Positions 24,200 through 32,924 of a stretch of 64,000 nt of DNA are shown one piece after another (within the stretch, counting starts at the first letter, position 1; each line of letters begins with the position of its first letter). Source of the DNA: Rathayibacter caricis DSM 15933 (lineage in GTDB: Bacteria; Actinomycetota; Actinomycetes; Actinomycetales; Microbacteriaceae); contig NZ_PZPL01000001.1 of the NCBI RefSeq assembly GCF_003044275.1, positions 310,001 to 374,000 on the forward strand, written 5' to 3'. A program made the translations under genes and the position numbers. Below the pieces are notes generated by a model. That model saw nothing but the letters and a program-made list of their open reading frames with translations. It was not told the origin of the DNA and did no database searches.

Positions 24200-24361
24200 G
24201 CGTGTCTCTTCTCTTCTCGGTCGACAGGCGGGAGCTCTGGCCCCCGTATACGGGCGACGCTACGCGTGGGCGGGGGTGTGCGGTCGGGGCTTGACCTCTC
24301 CCCGCGCAGACGCTCTGGTAGGAGCACGAGGGCGCCCGGCGTCCGCGACGGGAGGAGTGAC

Positions 24362-24700
24362 ATGCCGGATCAGGACGAGCAGCGGAGCATCCGCGACGAC
24401 TTCCACGAGGCCGTGAACATGACGGCGAAGGAGATCGAGAGCTGGCTCGAGACCGACGAGTCGAAGGAGGTCGGCCAGAAGTCCGACGGCGGCGAATCGG
24501 TCGGCCACCACAGCGGCCGCCGCATCATCGAGATCCTCGGCACCAAGCAGGCCGACCTCAGCGACGACGACTACGCCCACATGAAGAAGGTCGTCGGCTA
24601 CGTGCACCGGCACTCGGCGCAGCGTCCGGACGGGGACGTGACGGAGACGAAGTGGCGGTACTCGCTGATGAACTGGGGGAACGACCCGCTGAAGAAGTGA
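24362..24700 (+). CDS. DUF3140 protein
   Basis: A 112-residue protein from the ATG at 24362, behind GGAGGAG. The core IRDDFHEAVNMTAKEIESWLETDESKEVGQK and the C-terminal YVHRHSAQRPDGDVTETKWRYSLMNWGNDPLKK are the DUF3140 signature, including the KWRYSLMNWGHDP-type ending. It is a soluble, charged small domain, sometimes proposed to bind DNA; not shown. Monocistronic or leading into the NUDIX gene 35 bases on. Confidence 0.9.
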   Translation: MPDQDEQRSIRDDFHEAVNMTAKEIESWLETDESKEVGQKSDGGESVGHHSGRRIIEILGTKQADLSDDDYAHMKKVVGYVHRHSAQRPDGDVTETKWRYSLMNWGNDPLKK

Positions 24701-24735
24701 CGGATGCCCAGCCTGTCGGCGACCATGATCGTCGG

Positions 24736-25128
24736 ATGCAGATTCTCGAGGTCGTGGCCGCTGTCATCACCGACGGGGATCGCATCCTCGCCTGCCGGCG
24801 CAGGTCTGAGAAATCGGCCGGCGGTCTGTGGGAGTTCCCGGGCGGGAAGATCGAGCCTGGGGAGACGCCTGAGCAGGCGCTTGAGCGGGAGATCGCCGAG
24901 GAGCTGGGAGTGGTCGTCAGCGTGGGTCATTTGCTCACGGTCGACGACACCGAGGTGGGCCCTCGCGTCATCCGATTGAGCTGCTGGTGGACGACTCTGC
25001 ACGGTGACCCGCCGCTCACGAGCACGGATCACGACGCGCTTCGCTGGCTGACTCGGGACGAGTTGCCTGCCCTCGAGTGGGCCACCCCGGATCTTCCTGC
25101 TGTGGCGAAGCTCACCGCAAAGGCCTAA
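24736..25128 (+). CDS. NUDIX hydrolase (MutT/CTP pyrophosphohydrolase type)
   Basis: Started at the ATG at 24736 (130 residues), where similarity begins (MQILEVVAAVITDGDRILACRRR). The Nudix box is intact: GGKIEPGETPEQALEREIAEELGV, with all metal-binding glutamates. The domain form, with EFPGGK and RWLTRDELPALEWATPDLP, is that of short MutT-type enzymes that remove oxidised or non-canonical nucleoside triphosphates. Its TAA overlaps the opposing TAG within CTAA at 25125-25128. Confidence 0.92.
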   Translation: MQILEVVAAVITDGDRILACRRRSEKSAGGLWEFPGGKIEPGETPEQALEREIAEELGVVVSVGHLLTVDDTEVGPRVIRLSCWWTTLHGDPPLTSTDHDALRWLTRDELPALEWATPDLPAVAKLTAKA

Positions 25129-26210
25129 GCCTCAATCAGCTCGAACTCCTCGCCGTGCCGCACGGCCGTAATGATGTTCAAGCTCGTGATGAGTTGCTGG
25201 AGGTCCACCTCGGGGTGGCCAGGAAGCAGGATGACCGGAACAGCCGCGAGCCCCTTCTCGTTGGCGACATGGGCGTAGTCGAGGACCTGCCCGATTGCCG
25301 TTCGCACGTACGAGCGCGCGGTCGACTTCTTCGCCTCCACGATCCAGCCACTGGTCGTCACGTAGAGATCCGGCTCGATGCGCGAAGAACCAACGGGAAG
25401 TGTCAGTCGACTGGGAGGAGTTCCATTCCTCGTCAGCCATTCGCCGAAGGCCGCTTGCAGCTCGAATTCGACACGGGAGACAACTCGCTCGTCGATCGGT
25501 GCTGACTCCTCTCCTGCCACGACGATGTCGGAATAGGCGGGAGCTGCCCACTCGCTGACGTGAGCATCGGCGGGCTTCGCACCGCCGTAAGCGGGCAGCG
25601 TCGTGACGTCGGCATCGACCGGGAGCAGATTGAAGATGATCCCCCGGCGCAACGTTCCCTCGTTGTCCGGGATGATCTCGTAGCGATAGGTCGGAAGGCC
25701 TGTTGTAAACGCTCCGATATACGTGACGCGGGTGTTCTGGACCGTGAAAAGCCGGATGATTCGACCATTCTTGGCCGCATCCCGGAGGGCAAGATTTCCG
25801 CGAAGGAACACCTGATCTCCCACCTGACCCTCACCCGTGTAGGAGTAGGAACCGTCCTCCCGCAGGCCTTCGAACCTGTCGTAGCCGTGCCGTGCGCCTT
25901 TCGCGGGATCAGTGAAGATGAAGATCTCACCGAGAGATCGCGGAGTGGAGATTCCGCCCTGCTGCTGGCCTCCATACGCTCGATGAACGGCGCGACGCAG
26001 CACCTGGTCACCGACGGAAAGGGAGAACCGTGGGATCTCGACTGGTTCCACCCGGAGGCGATCGCGAACCGCATCCGCTTGCTCATCGCTGAGTTCCCAG
26101 CGCGTCGTGCCGATGTCGAGAGTTCCGAAGAATTCTCGGAGAACGTCGCGAATTCGTTTCTGCGGAACTCCGAGCTCGAGTGATAGATCGGCCGGGGTGA
26201 GGGTGGGCAT
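25125..26210 (-). CDS. Lone modification-dependent restriction-like endonuclease (SRA-like head, PD-(D/E)XK)
   Basis: A 361-residue protein from the ATG at 26210. Residues 1-50 look like a small HTH (SLELGVPQKRIRDVLREFFG). Residues about 75-195 (YGGQQQGGISTPRSLGEIFIFTD, YTGEGQVGDQVFLRGNLAL, IIRLF, YIGAF) match the head domain found with modification-dependent restriction enzymes such as ScoMcrA-type proteins. The C-terminal domain has the PD-(D/E)XK pattern: Asp281, Glu292-Ala-Lys294 and a QxxxY helix at 308-312. It probably cuts foreign modified DNA. No methyltransferase or partner is adjacent, which fits a type IV enzyme. The DNA here is less GC-rich than its surroundings, suggesting transfer. 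Confidence 0.75.
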   Translation of the reverse strand: MPTLTPADLSLELGVPQKRIRDVLREFFGTLDIGTTRWELSDEQADAVRDRLRVEPVEIPRFSLSVGDQVLRRAVHRAYGGQQQGGISTPRSLGEIFIFTDPAKGARHGYDRFEGLREDGSYSYTGEGQVGDQVFLRGNLALRDAAKNGRIIRLFTVQNTRVTYIGAFTTGLPTYRYEIIPDNEGTLRRGIIFNLLPVDADVTTLPAYGGAKPADAHVSEWAAPAYSDIVVAGEESAPIDERVVSRVEFELQAAFGEWLTRNGTPPSRLTLPVGSSRIEPDLYVTTSGWIVEAKKSTARSYVRTAIGQVLDYAHVANEKGLAAVPVILLPGHPEVDLQQLITSLNIITAVRHGEEFELIEA

Positions 26211-26544
26211 GAGCCCGACATTACGAAGAGCGGATTCGAACGCCGGCGAATATCGCTCGTGTTAGAACCACCATCCGCTCGACGAAGACGAGCATGCTTC
26301 GAATTACAGCTCGGCGAGCGTGAGGGGGCCGCTTCCTGCTCAGCCTCCTTTGAACATCACGAGGCTGCCGGCTTGGTCCGAACGGTCACGCCAGGCGATC
26401 CCCGCCAGTACCGAATCGTTACCGAGAGAGCGCTCTCTTCCGGTCTATCCTGGCCAGGCACGCCGCGACGGCCCGCCTCCGCGACCAGCCGATCCTCCAC
26501 TCGCCGATCACCGGCCCGCCGATCCCACTCACTGAGGAGTACCC
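26211..26544. other. 334-base intergenic region
   Basis: Between the nuclease start and the sugar-binding protein start. The left 200 bases are comparatively AT-rich and hold no frame I can support. The right part carries a LacI-type palindrome (26425-26438), a TATCCT -10-like hexamer at 26446-26451, and a GAGGAG ribosome site before 26545. Confidence 0.6.
26425..26438. promoter_or_regulatory. LacI/CebR-type operator AGAGAGCGCTCTCT
   Basis: A perfect 14-base palindrome with the central AGCGCT core used by LacI-family sugar repressors such as CebR (TGGGAGCGCTCCCA). It lies about 107 bases before the binding-protein start and beside a TATCCT hexamer at 26446, so repression in the absence of an inducing sugar is likely. 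Confidence 0.7.
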
Positions 26545-27888
26545 ATGCGATCGTCCCTGCACCGCCGTCTCACCCTTCCGGTCGCCGTTCTGGCGGCGGC
26601 CGGACTCGCGCTCGCGGGCTGCTCGAGCAGCAGCGACCCGAACGATCCGAACGCGGGCGGCGGCTCCGGCGGCGGCTCGGTCGGCACCGCCGACGGGGTC
26701 GTGAACGTCTACGGCACCATCAACGGTGACGAGGCGACGCTCCTCGAGGAGTCCTGGGCGGACTGGGAGGAGGAGTCGGGCATCGACATCAAGTACACGG
26801 GCGACAAGGGCTTCGAGCAGCAGATCGGCATCAAGGTGCAGGGCGGCGACACTCCGGACCTCGCGATCTTCCCGCAGCCGGGGCTGCTGGCCGACACGGT
26901 GGCCTCGGGGAAGGTGAAGGAGCTGCCCGAGGGCGCCCTCACGAACGTCCAGAACAACTGGTCGGAGGACTGGCAGAAGTACGGCCAGGTCGACGGGACG
27001 CAGTACGGCGCTCCGCTGATGGCGAGCGTGAAGGGCTACGTCTGGTACTCCCCGGCGAAGTTCGCGGAGTGGGGCGTCTCGGTTCCGACGACCTGGGACG
27101 AGATGGAGGCGCTCGGGAAGACGATCGCCGAGAAGAGCGGCGGGCCCTCGTGGTGCGCCGGCTTCGCCTCCGATGCCGCGTCGGGCTGGCCGGGAACGGA
27201 CTGGATCGAGGACGCGGTGCTGCGCGAGGCCGGCCCCGACGTGTACGACCAGTGGGTCGCGGGCGATGTGCCCTTCACCGACCCCCAGATCAAGGCGGCG
27301 TTCGACTCCGTCGGCTCGATCCTCCTCGACCCGACGCTCGTCAACGCGGGCTACGGCGACGTCTCGTCGATCAACTCGACCGCATTCGGCGACGTCGCGC
27401 AGAACATCGCGAACGACTCCTGCGCGCTGACCCACCAGGCGTCGTTCTTCGAGGGCTTCATCATCGGCGCCGACGCGACGGTGGCCGAGGACGGCGACGT
27501 GTGGGCGTTCCTCACTCCGCCGATCAGCGCCGAGGACGACCAGGCCGTGACCGGCGGTGGCGAGTTCGTCGCCGCGTTCGCCGACGACGAGGACACCGCG
27601 AAGGTGCAGGAGTACCTCGCGAGCGCCGACTGGGCCAACAGCCGCGTCTCGCTCGGCGGAGTCATCTCGGCCAACAAGGGCCTCGACCCCGAGAACGCGA
27701 GCAGCGAGCTGCTGAAGGACTCGATCGCGATCCTGCAGAGCGAGGACACCACGTTCCGCTTCGACGCGTCCGACCTGATGCCCAAGGCGGTCGGCTCGGA
27801 CAGCTTCTTCAAGGGGATCGTCGACTGGGTCGACGGGTCGAGCACGGACCAGGTCCTCGAGTCCATCCAGGCCGGGTACACCTCCTAG
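26545..27888 (+). CDS. Sugar ABC-transporter substrate-binding lipoprotein (AglE-like), solitary
   Basis: A 447-residue protein from the ATG at 26545. A lipoprotein signal ends in LALAGC (Cys26), then a Ser/Gly-rich linker. The body is a family-1 solute-binding fold: VVNVYGTINGDEATLLEESWADWEEESGIDIKYTGDKGFEQQIGIKVQGGDTPDLAIFPQPG and YGAPLMASVKGYVWYSPAKFAEWGVSVPTTWDEM, the arrangement of alpha-glucoside binders such as AglE. It captures a sugar outside the membrane. The permease genes that normally follow are absent; a hairpin and a convergent gene come next. Confidence 0.9.
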   Translation: MRSSLHRRLTLPVAVLAAAGLALAGCSSSSDPNDPNAGGGSGGGSVGTADGVVNVYGTINGDEATLLEESWADWEEESGIDIKYTGDKGFEQQIGIKVQGGDTPDLAIFPQPGLLADTVASGKVKELPEGALTNVQNNWSEDWQKYGQVDGTQYGAPLMASVKGYVWYSPAKFAEWGVSVPTTWDEMEALGKTIAEKSGGPSWCAGFASDAASGWPGTDWIEDAVLREAGPDVYDQWVAGDVPFTDPQIKAAFDSVGSILLDPTLVNAGYGDVSSINSTAFGDVAQNIANDSCALTHQASFFEGFIIGADATVAEDGDVWAFLTPPISAEDDQAVTGGGEFVAAFADDEDTAKVQEYLASADWANSRVSLGGVISANKGLDPENASSELLKDSIAILQSEDTTFRFDASDLMPKAVGSDSFFKGIVDWVDGSSTDQVLESIQAGYTS

Positions 27889-27907
27889 GAGGAGTCACCG
27901 GCTCCAG

Positions 27908-27967
27908 GGAACCCCGGACCGTCGAGAGAGCCCGCAGCTGCGGGTTCCCTCGGCGGGCCGGGGTTCC
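27908..27967. terminator. Long hairpin, copy 1 of a shared repeat family
   Basis: An almost continuous stem: the left arm starts GGAACCCCGGACCGTCGAGA (27908-27927) and pairs with the bases up to 27967, with two mismatches, closing on the 14-base palindrome CCCGCAGCTGCGGG (27931-27944). It lies between convergent stops at 27888 and 27973. The element at 37021-37098 has the same core. Confidence 0.75.
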
Positions 27968-27972
27968 GTCGT

Positions 27973-30465
27973 TCAGGCGTGCGGGTGCGGGTGCGTCCGC
28001 TCGAGCGACGCGCCCTCGATGTCGACGTCGGGCAGCAGCCGGTCGAGCCAGCGGGGCAGCCACCAGGCGGAGCGGCCGAGCAGGTGCATCAGAGCGGGCA
28101 TCAGCAGCATCCGGACGACGAAGGCGTCGAGGAGCACGCCGAACGCGAGGCCGAAGCCCATCGAGCGGATGATGGTCGACTCCGAGAAGATGAAGCCGCC
28201 GAACACCGCCACCATGATCAGCGCGGCGGCGATCACGACGGACTTGCCGGCCTGGAAGCCCTGCGCCACGGCGAGGCGGGCGTTCGCGCCGTGCACGTAC
28301 GCCTCCCGCATCCCCGACGCGAGGAAGAGCTGGTAGTCCATCGCGAGCCCGAAGAGGATGCCGACGAGGATCACGGGCAGGAAGCTCAGGATCGGACCGG
28401 TGGCGTGCAGGCCGATCAGGTCTGCGCCCCAGCCGAACTGGAACACCGCGGTGATCAGGCCGTAGGTCGCGAACAGCGACAGGATGAAGCCTCCCGTGGC
28501 GATGACCGGGACGAGCAGCGAGCGGAACACCATGATCATGATGAGCAGCGAGAGCCCGACGACGACCGCCAGGTAGGTCGGCAGGACCGCGTTCAGCCCC
28601 TCCGAGATGTCGATGTTGGTCGCGGCCTGGCCGGCCACTCCGAGCACGATGCCGTCACCCACGGGAGGCAGGTCGCGGAGGTCCTGCACGAGCTGCTCGG
28701 TGGAGGCGCTGTTGGGGCCCTCGGCGGGCAGCACCTGGAAGGCCAGGAGCGTGCCGTCGTCGGACGTGGCGACGGGCGCGACGGCGACCACGTCGTCCTG
28801 CTCCGAGATCGTGCGGGCGATGTCGACCTGCGTGCGCAGGAGGTCGTCGTCGGCGACTCCGCTCGGCACGGAGGCGCTGACGAGCAGCGGGCCGTTCGCG
28901 CCGGCGCCGAACTCGTCGCCCACGATCTCGAAGGCGCGGGCGCTGGTCGAGCCCTCGGGCTCGCTGGAGCCGTCGGGCAGGCCGAGGCGCATCGAGAGCG
29001 ACGGGATCGCGATGATCAGCAGGGCGACGATCGTGCCGACGACCGTGACGACGGCGCGGACGGTCGACATGGGCCGGGCGGGCGCGAGCACCTTCTGCGT
29101 GCCGACGGCGGCGCGGGCCTTGCGGCGCAGGAGTCGCGTGCCGAGGAGGCCGAGGATCGCGGGTGCGAGGGTGATCGCGATGAGCACGGCCACCGCGACG
29201 CAGATCGCGCCGACGGTGCCCATGAGCGCGAGGAACGGGATGCCGGTGATGTTCAGGGCGAGCAGTGCGACGACGACGGTCGAGCCGGCGAAGACGACCG
29301 CGGTGCCGGAGGTGCCGTTGGCCAGTCCGATCGACTCGCGGACCTCGACTCCCGCGAGCAGCTGCCTCCGGTGCCGGTTCACGATGAAGAGGGAGTAGTC
29401 GATGCCGACCGCGAGGCCGAGCATCACGCCGAGGACGGGGGTGACCGACGCCATGTCGATGACGCCGGAGAAGGCGAGCGAAGCGGTGACGCCCACTCCG
29501 ACGCCGACCAGCGCGGTCACGATCGGGAGGGCCGCGGCGACGAGGGAGCCGAGCATCACGATGAGGACGACCGCCGCGAACACGAGGCCGACGACCTCGC
29601 CGACTCCGAAGATCTGCGGGACGCCCTGGGCGAGGTCGGTCGCGAAGCTGACGTCGGCGCCGGCGACCGGGGACTCCTCGAAGTGGTCGACGACACCCTG
29701 CTTGACCTCCTCGGACAGCTCGAGGCGCGGATCGGTGAACGAGATGTTCACGATGGCGGTGGAGCCGTCGTCGGACACGACTCCGATGCCGTCGGCATAG
29801 CCGAGCAGCTCCTCGCCGAGGTCGAGGGGCTCGGCCCCGGCCTCGAGCTCCTGACGGGACGCGTCGAGGGTCGCCTGCTGCTCGTCGAGGAGCGCCTTCT
29901 GCGGATCGAGCTGCGCCTGCTGCGCGTCGATCGCCGCGAGCTGCTGCGCCGGCGCACCGGCCGCCACGGCCTGCTCGCGGGCGGCGGTGAGCTGCTGCTG
30001 CGCGGCGTCGAGCTGCGCGCGGCCGGCGTCGAGCTGCGCCTGCCCGGCCTCCAGCTGCTCCTCCCCCGCCTCGAGCTGCGCGCGGCCGTCGGCCAGCTGC
30101 GCGGCTCCGTCGAGCTGCGACTGCCGCGCCTGGAACGGATCGACGACCGCGGCCACCCCGTCGAGGTCGGCGGCGGAGGCGGCGAGCGCCGAGATCGCGG
30201 ACTCCTGCTCGGCGGTCAGGGCCGAGCCGTCGTCGGTGCGGTAGACGACCGTGCCGGTGCCGCCCGCCGTGTCGGGCAGCTTCTCGGCGAGCTGATCGGT
30301 GACCGCGCCGGACGCCGTGCCCGGGATGTCGAAGCTGTTGGTCAGCGTGCCGCCGGCCGCGAGGAACGCGCCCACCGAGACTCCGAGGATCACGACCCAG
30401 GCGACGATCACCGCCCACGCGCGACGAGCGGCGAACGAGCCGAGACGGAAGAGCAGGGTGGCCAC
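27973..30465 (-). CDS. MMPL/RND-family exporter
   Basis: Started at the GTG at 30465 (830 residues), behind AGGAGA; the open frame upstream runs into the divergent TetR gene. The first helix (AWAVIVAWVVILGVSVGAFLA) is followed by a large outer loop containing about 110 residues of Gln/Ala-rich heptad-like repeats (QLEAGEEQLEAGQAQLDAG), probably a coiled coil. Next come helices 2-6 with GIDYSLFIVNRHR, a second outer loop, and helices 8-12 with GLAMDYQLFLASGMREAYVHG. The GxDY/GxDY pair is the proton-relay signature of MMPL proteins. It likely exports lipids or hydrophobic drugs under control of the adjacent TetR. Confidence 0.92.
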   Translation of the reverse strand: MATLLFRLGSFAARRAWAVIVAWVVILGVSVGAFLAAGGTLTNSFDIPGTASGAVTDQLAEKLPDTAGGTGTVVYRTDDGSALTAEQESAISALAASAADLDGVAAVVDPFQARQSQLDGAAQLADGRAQLEAGEEQLEAGQAQLDAGRAQLDAAQQQLTAAREQAVAAGAPAQQLAAIDAQQAQLDPQKALLDEQQATLDASRQELEAGAEPLDLGEELLGYADGIGVVSDDGSTAIVNISFTDPRLELSEEVKQGVVDHFEESPVAGADVSFATDLAQGVPQIFGVGEVVGLVFAAVVLIVMLGSLVAAALPIVTALVGVGVGVTASLAFSGVIDMASVTPVLGVMLGLAVGIDYSLFIVNRHRRQLLAGVEVRESIGLANGTSGTAVVFAGSTVVVALLALNITGIPFLALMGTVGAICVAVAVLIAITLAPAILGLLGTRLLRRKARAAVGTQKVLAPARPMSTVRAVVTVVGTIVALLIIAIPSLSMRLGLPDGSSEPEGSTSARAFEIVGDEFGAGANGPLLVSASVPSGVADDDLLRTQVDIARTISEQDDVVAVAPVATSDDGTLLAFQVLPAEGPNSASTEQLVQDLRDLPPVGDGIVLGVAGQAATNIDISEGLNAVLPTYLAVVVGLSLLIMIMVFRSLLVPVIATGGFILSLFATYGLITAVFQFGWGADLIGLHATGPILSFLPVILVGILFGLAMDYQLFLASGMREAYVHGANARLAVAQGFQAGKSVVIAAALIMVAVFGGFIFSESTIIRSMGFGLAFGVLLDAFVVRMLLMPALMHLLGRSAWWLPRWLDRLLPDVDIEGASLERTHPHPHA

Positions 30466-30500
30466 GGAGGTCTCCTGACGTGCGGGGGAAGGGGGACGCG

Positions 30501-30527
30501 CTAGATCATACGGTACGTCTCGTCTAG
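30501..30527. promoter_or_regulatory. 27-base dyad, candidate operator for the MMPL/TetR pair
   Basis: CTAGA (30501-30505) and TCTAG (30523-30527) are outer arms and ACG/CGT (30510-30512 region and 30516-30518) inner arms of a palindrome centred on 30514. Nine of 13 positions pair. It is in the 84-base space between the divergent MMPL and TetR starts. Confidence 0.6.
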
Positions 30528-30549
30528 GCAATGGGAGTAGCCTGAGAAC

Positions 30550-31122
30550 ATGACGGAGCATCGGAGCGGCCCGGTCCGCAGCGTCGCGGCGCGCGAATCG
30601 GTCCTCGAGGCGACGGCGCGGCTCTTCGCTCAGCAGGGCTGGGACCACCTCACGATGGAGGGCATCGCCAAGGAGGCGGGTGTCTCGAAGCAGACGGTCT
30701 ACCGCTGGTGGCCCTCGCGCGGGGCGCTGATCGCCGACTGCATGATCGACGGCCGCCTCGTCGCGATCGAGATCGAGATCGCCGACACGGGCGACCTGCG
30801 CCGCGACCTGGAGGACTGGCTGACACCGATCCTGGAGCTCGCGGCGACCGAGCAGGGCACGACCCTCATCCGCTCGCTCGTCGCGGCCGGGTCCGAGGAC
30901 GCCGCGGTCGGCGAGCGGCTCATCGACGCGTTCGGCGTCGACCAGACGCTGTCGGAGCGGTTCGCGAGCGCGGTGCGCGCCGGTCAGCTGCCCGAGGACA
31001 CCCCGGTCGACGAGATCGGCTACGCGATCCTCGGCGCGATCGTCCTGCCGACGGTCGGCCGGCGGCAGAGCGTGCCGGCATCGGTGCGGCGGCTGGTCGA
31101 CTTCCTGGTGCGGCCGGCGTAG
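30550..31122 (+). CDS. TetR-family regulator of the MMPL exporter
   Basis: A 190-residue protein from the ATG at 30550. The DNA-binding domain is plain: SVLEATARLFAQQGWDHLTMEGIAKEAGVSKQTVYRWWPSRGALIADCMIDG; the YRWWPSRGALI ending is typical of the TetR_C_11-like group. The C-terminal domain (LRRDLEDWLTPILELAATEQGTTLIRSLVAAGSED) forms the ligand pocket. Divergent from the exporter over 84 bases that contain a 27-base dyad; it most likely represses the exporter and itself until a substrate of the pump appears. Confidence 0.92.
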   Translation: MTEHRSGPVRSVAARESVLEATARLFAQQGWDHLTMEGIAKEAGVSKQTVYRWWPSRGALIADCMIDGRLVAIEIEIADTGDLRRDLEDWLTPILELAATEQGTTLIRSLVAAGSEDAAVGERLIDAFGVDQTLSERFASAVRAGQLPEDTPVDEIGYAILGAIVLPTVGRRQSVPASVRRLVDFLVRPA

Positions 31123-31129
31123 CGGCCCG

Positions 31130-31810
31130 TCAGGACGAGGAGCGGTTCGACCCGTGTGGAGCGACGGGCGCGAAGCCCTGCTCGCGAAGCAGGTGCTTGA
31201 TGCCGTCGTGCTCGTCGAAGACGTAGGCCCGCGCGAGCAGCTCGGTGAAGCGGCGCGCCGCCGTCGGGTCCTGCTCGTCCACGGGAACCGTGAGCGTGCG
31301 GGGCGGTTGCTCGCGGATCACCAGAGCGTTGGCCACGAGGATCGCGGTCCTCTTGTTCCCGTCCATGAACGGCTGGGCTTTCGCCAGGTGCACGAACAGG
31401 TCCAGCGCCTGCTCGGACGCGTCGGGCTCCGCCAGGGCCCGATCGACGATCCGCTGCACTCCGACGAGGTCGGGGGCCGCGGGCTCGTGCCGGCCGAACG
31501 GCGTGCTGACACCGATCCTGTCGTCGTCGCGGCGGAACCGCCCGGGATGCAGCGCGGCGCTGCGGGTGAGCTGCGCGTTCACGTCGCGGACGTACGCCGC
31601 ATCGATCGGTCGGTCGCGGGTGTCGATGATGAACTGCGACGCGTCGCGGAGATCCTCCAGCAGCGCGAGGTCCGAGCGCGAGGTGACGCCCGTCAGATCG
31701 CCCGACCGCAGGAAGTTCTCGGTGTCGAGACGTCCAGTGGACAGGCCGTCGAAGACCTTGCCCGACGAGTACACGACAGCGGCGAGGTCGGCGACCACGA
31801 GGTCGGTCAT
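31130..31810 (-). CDS. Fic/Doc-family protein with atypical Fic motif
   Basis: A 226-residue protein from the ATG at 31810. The Fic core helices are present, with the motif QPFMDGNKRTA at residues 146-156. In the standard motif HPFxDGN(G/K)R the first residue is the catalytic His; here it is Gln146, while the phosphate-binding DGNKR is intact. The N-terminal part (GRLDTENFLRSGDLTGVTSRSDLALLEDLRDASQFI) resembles Fic N-terminal extensions. Fic proteins transfer AMP or phosphate groups to target proteins. No antitoxin-sized gene lies beside it. It could be inactive, or belong to a branch that uses a different chemistry. Confidence 0.78.
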   Translation of the reverse strand: MTDLVVADLAAVVYSSGKVFDGLSTGRLDTENFLRSGDLTGVTSRSDLALLEDLRDASQFIIDTRDRPIDAAYVRDVNAQLTRSAALHPGRFRRDDDRIGVSTPFGRHEPAAPDLVGVQRIVDRALAEPDASEQALDLFVHLAKAQPFMDGNKRTAILVANALVIREQPPRTLTVPVDEQDPTAARRFTELLARAYVFDEHDGIKHLLREQGFAPVAPHGSNRSSS

Positions 31811-31866
31811 GAGCGGCCCCTTCCTCGAACAGCGGATGCGCGCTCGACTCTACCCAGACGCAGCGA

Positions 31867-32835
31867 TCAGTCCCCCGTCGGGAACGGGTCGGAGTAGCGG
31901 GCCCACGCCCGCGGCCCCGCCAGCAGCTCGGACGGGGTCAGCAGGCACTCCGCGAGCGCCGACGTGACCCGCCGCGTCTCGAGCGAGAGGCCGTAGAGCA
32001 CCAGCTCCTGCCCGGTGACGACCTCCGAGAGGTCGAGGTCGGCGGGGGTCGGCGAGAGGCCGAGCACCTCCCCCACGCTCGACCACGACAGGGCGCGCTC
32101 GGCGCGGGTGGCGAGGGTGACGAAGCCGCGCGAGCGCACGACGTCGCCGACCCGCTGCGGGAACTGCTCGACGAGCGCGCCGAGGCGGCCCGGGTGGAAC
32201 GGCCGCGGGTCGCGGAAGACGACGGTGCCGAGCGGCACCTCCGACGAGAGGCGCAGGGCCCGGCGCCCGCCGAGCTCGCCGATCCAGCCGGGCGCGCGCC
32301 GCACGCGCCGGAGCGCCTCGACCGGCACCGGAGGCGGCACGACGCGGCCGGCGGTGAGCGCGGCGAGCGAGACGGCCGACGCGGAGGGGGCGAGGAGGGC
32401 GATCAGGGCGAGACCGGCCTCGTGGGCGGCCCGCTGCCCCTCCGCCGGACCCGCGACGACGACGAGCGTGCTCCACTCGAGCTGCTCGACGAGCCGCTCG
32501 ACGGCGGTCACGCCGGGCTCGGGGCCCGAGAAGTCGTCCGCGGTCCGCACCGCGACCCAGAGGGCGGCCGGCTCGACCACCGTCACCACGTGCCCGAGGC
32601 AGAGCGGCCCGCAGCCGTCCTCGAGCAGGGCGGCGAGCTGCTCGAGCGGGGCGTGATCGGAGGTGGTGCCCGGTCCGCAGAAGTGCACGAACGCGGCCGC
32701 CTCCACGGGCTCGAGCTGACGGTCGTTCTCGACGACGTGGCCCTCGAGACGCAGGGCGAGCAGCGCGGCGATGCGGCGGCGCCGCTCCGGGTCACCGTCG
32801 CTGACGATCGAGACGACGGAGCGCTCGGCTGGCAT
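31867..32835 (-). CDS. COG0523/CobW-like protein lacking a P-loop, zinc-responsive
   Basis: Started at the ATG at 32835, behind GGAGGAGG (322 residues). The C-terminal half is clearly CobW C-terminal-like: [58 protein letters not shown]. The N-terminal half keeps parts of a G3E GTPase ([11 protein letters not shown]) but shows no Walker A GxxGxGK(S/T) and no CxCC metal motif, so GTPase activity is doubtful. Such degenerate COG0523 proteins are found with zinc-independent ribosomal proteins; here it is divergent from a cysteine-free L36, with a Zur-like dyad between them. It probably serves in zinc-starvation homeostasis. Confidence 0.75.
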   Translation of the reverse strand: MPAERSVVSIVSDGDPERRRRIAALLALRLEGHVVENDRQLEPVEAAAFVHFCGPGTTSDHAPLEQLAALLEDGCGPLCLGHVVTVVEPAALWVAVRTADDFSGPEPGVTAVERLVEQLEWSTLVVVAGPAEGQRAAHEAGLALIALLAPSASAVSLAALTAGRVVPPPVPVEALRRVRRAPGWIGELGGRRALRLSSEVPLGTVVFRDPRPFHPGRLGALVEQFPQRVGDVVRSRGFVTLATRAERALSWSSVGEVLGLSPTPADLDLSEVVTGQELVLYGLSLETRRVTSALAECLLTPSELLAGPRAWARYSDPFPTGD

Positions 32836-32883
32836 GGGTCCTCCTCCTGGCCCGGTCGGCACCGGACGGGCATACCCTACTAT

Positions 32884-32898
32884 CGAGAACTGTTCTCA
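32884..32898. promoter_or_regulatory. Zur-like box between COG0523 and L36 genes
   Basis: CGAGAACTGTTCTCA contains the perfect dyad GAGAAC-T-GTTCTC and, read on the minus strand, TGAGAACAGTTCTCG fits the actinobacterial Zur pattern TGANAANNNTTNTCA. It lies 26 bases before the L36 start and 48 bases before the divergent COG0523 start, so it could control both. Confidence 0.72.
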
Positions 32899-32924
32899 TT
32901 AACATCGACAACACGGAGGAACGC

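Noticed and set aside
27979..30504. Long + strand open frame antisense to the MMPL gene
   Set aside because: Arg/Asp/Glu-rich shadow with no motif; the MMPL frame has the GxDY motifs and helices.
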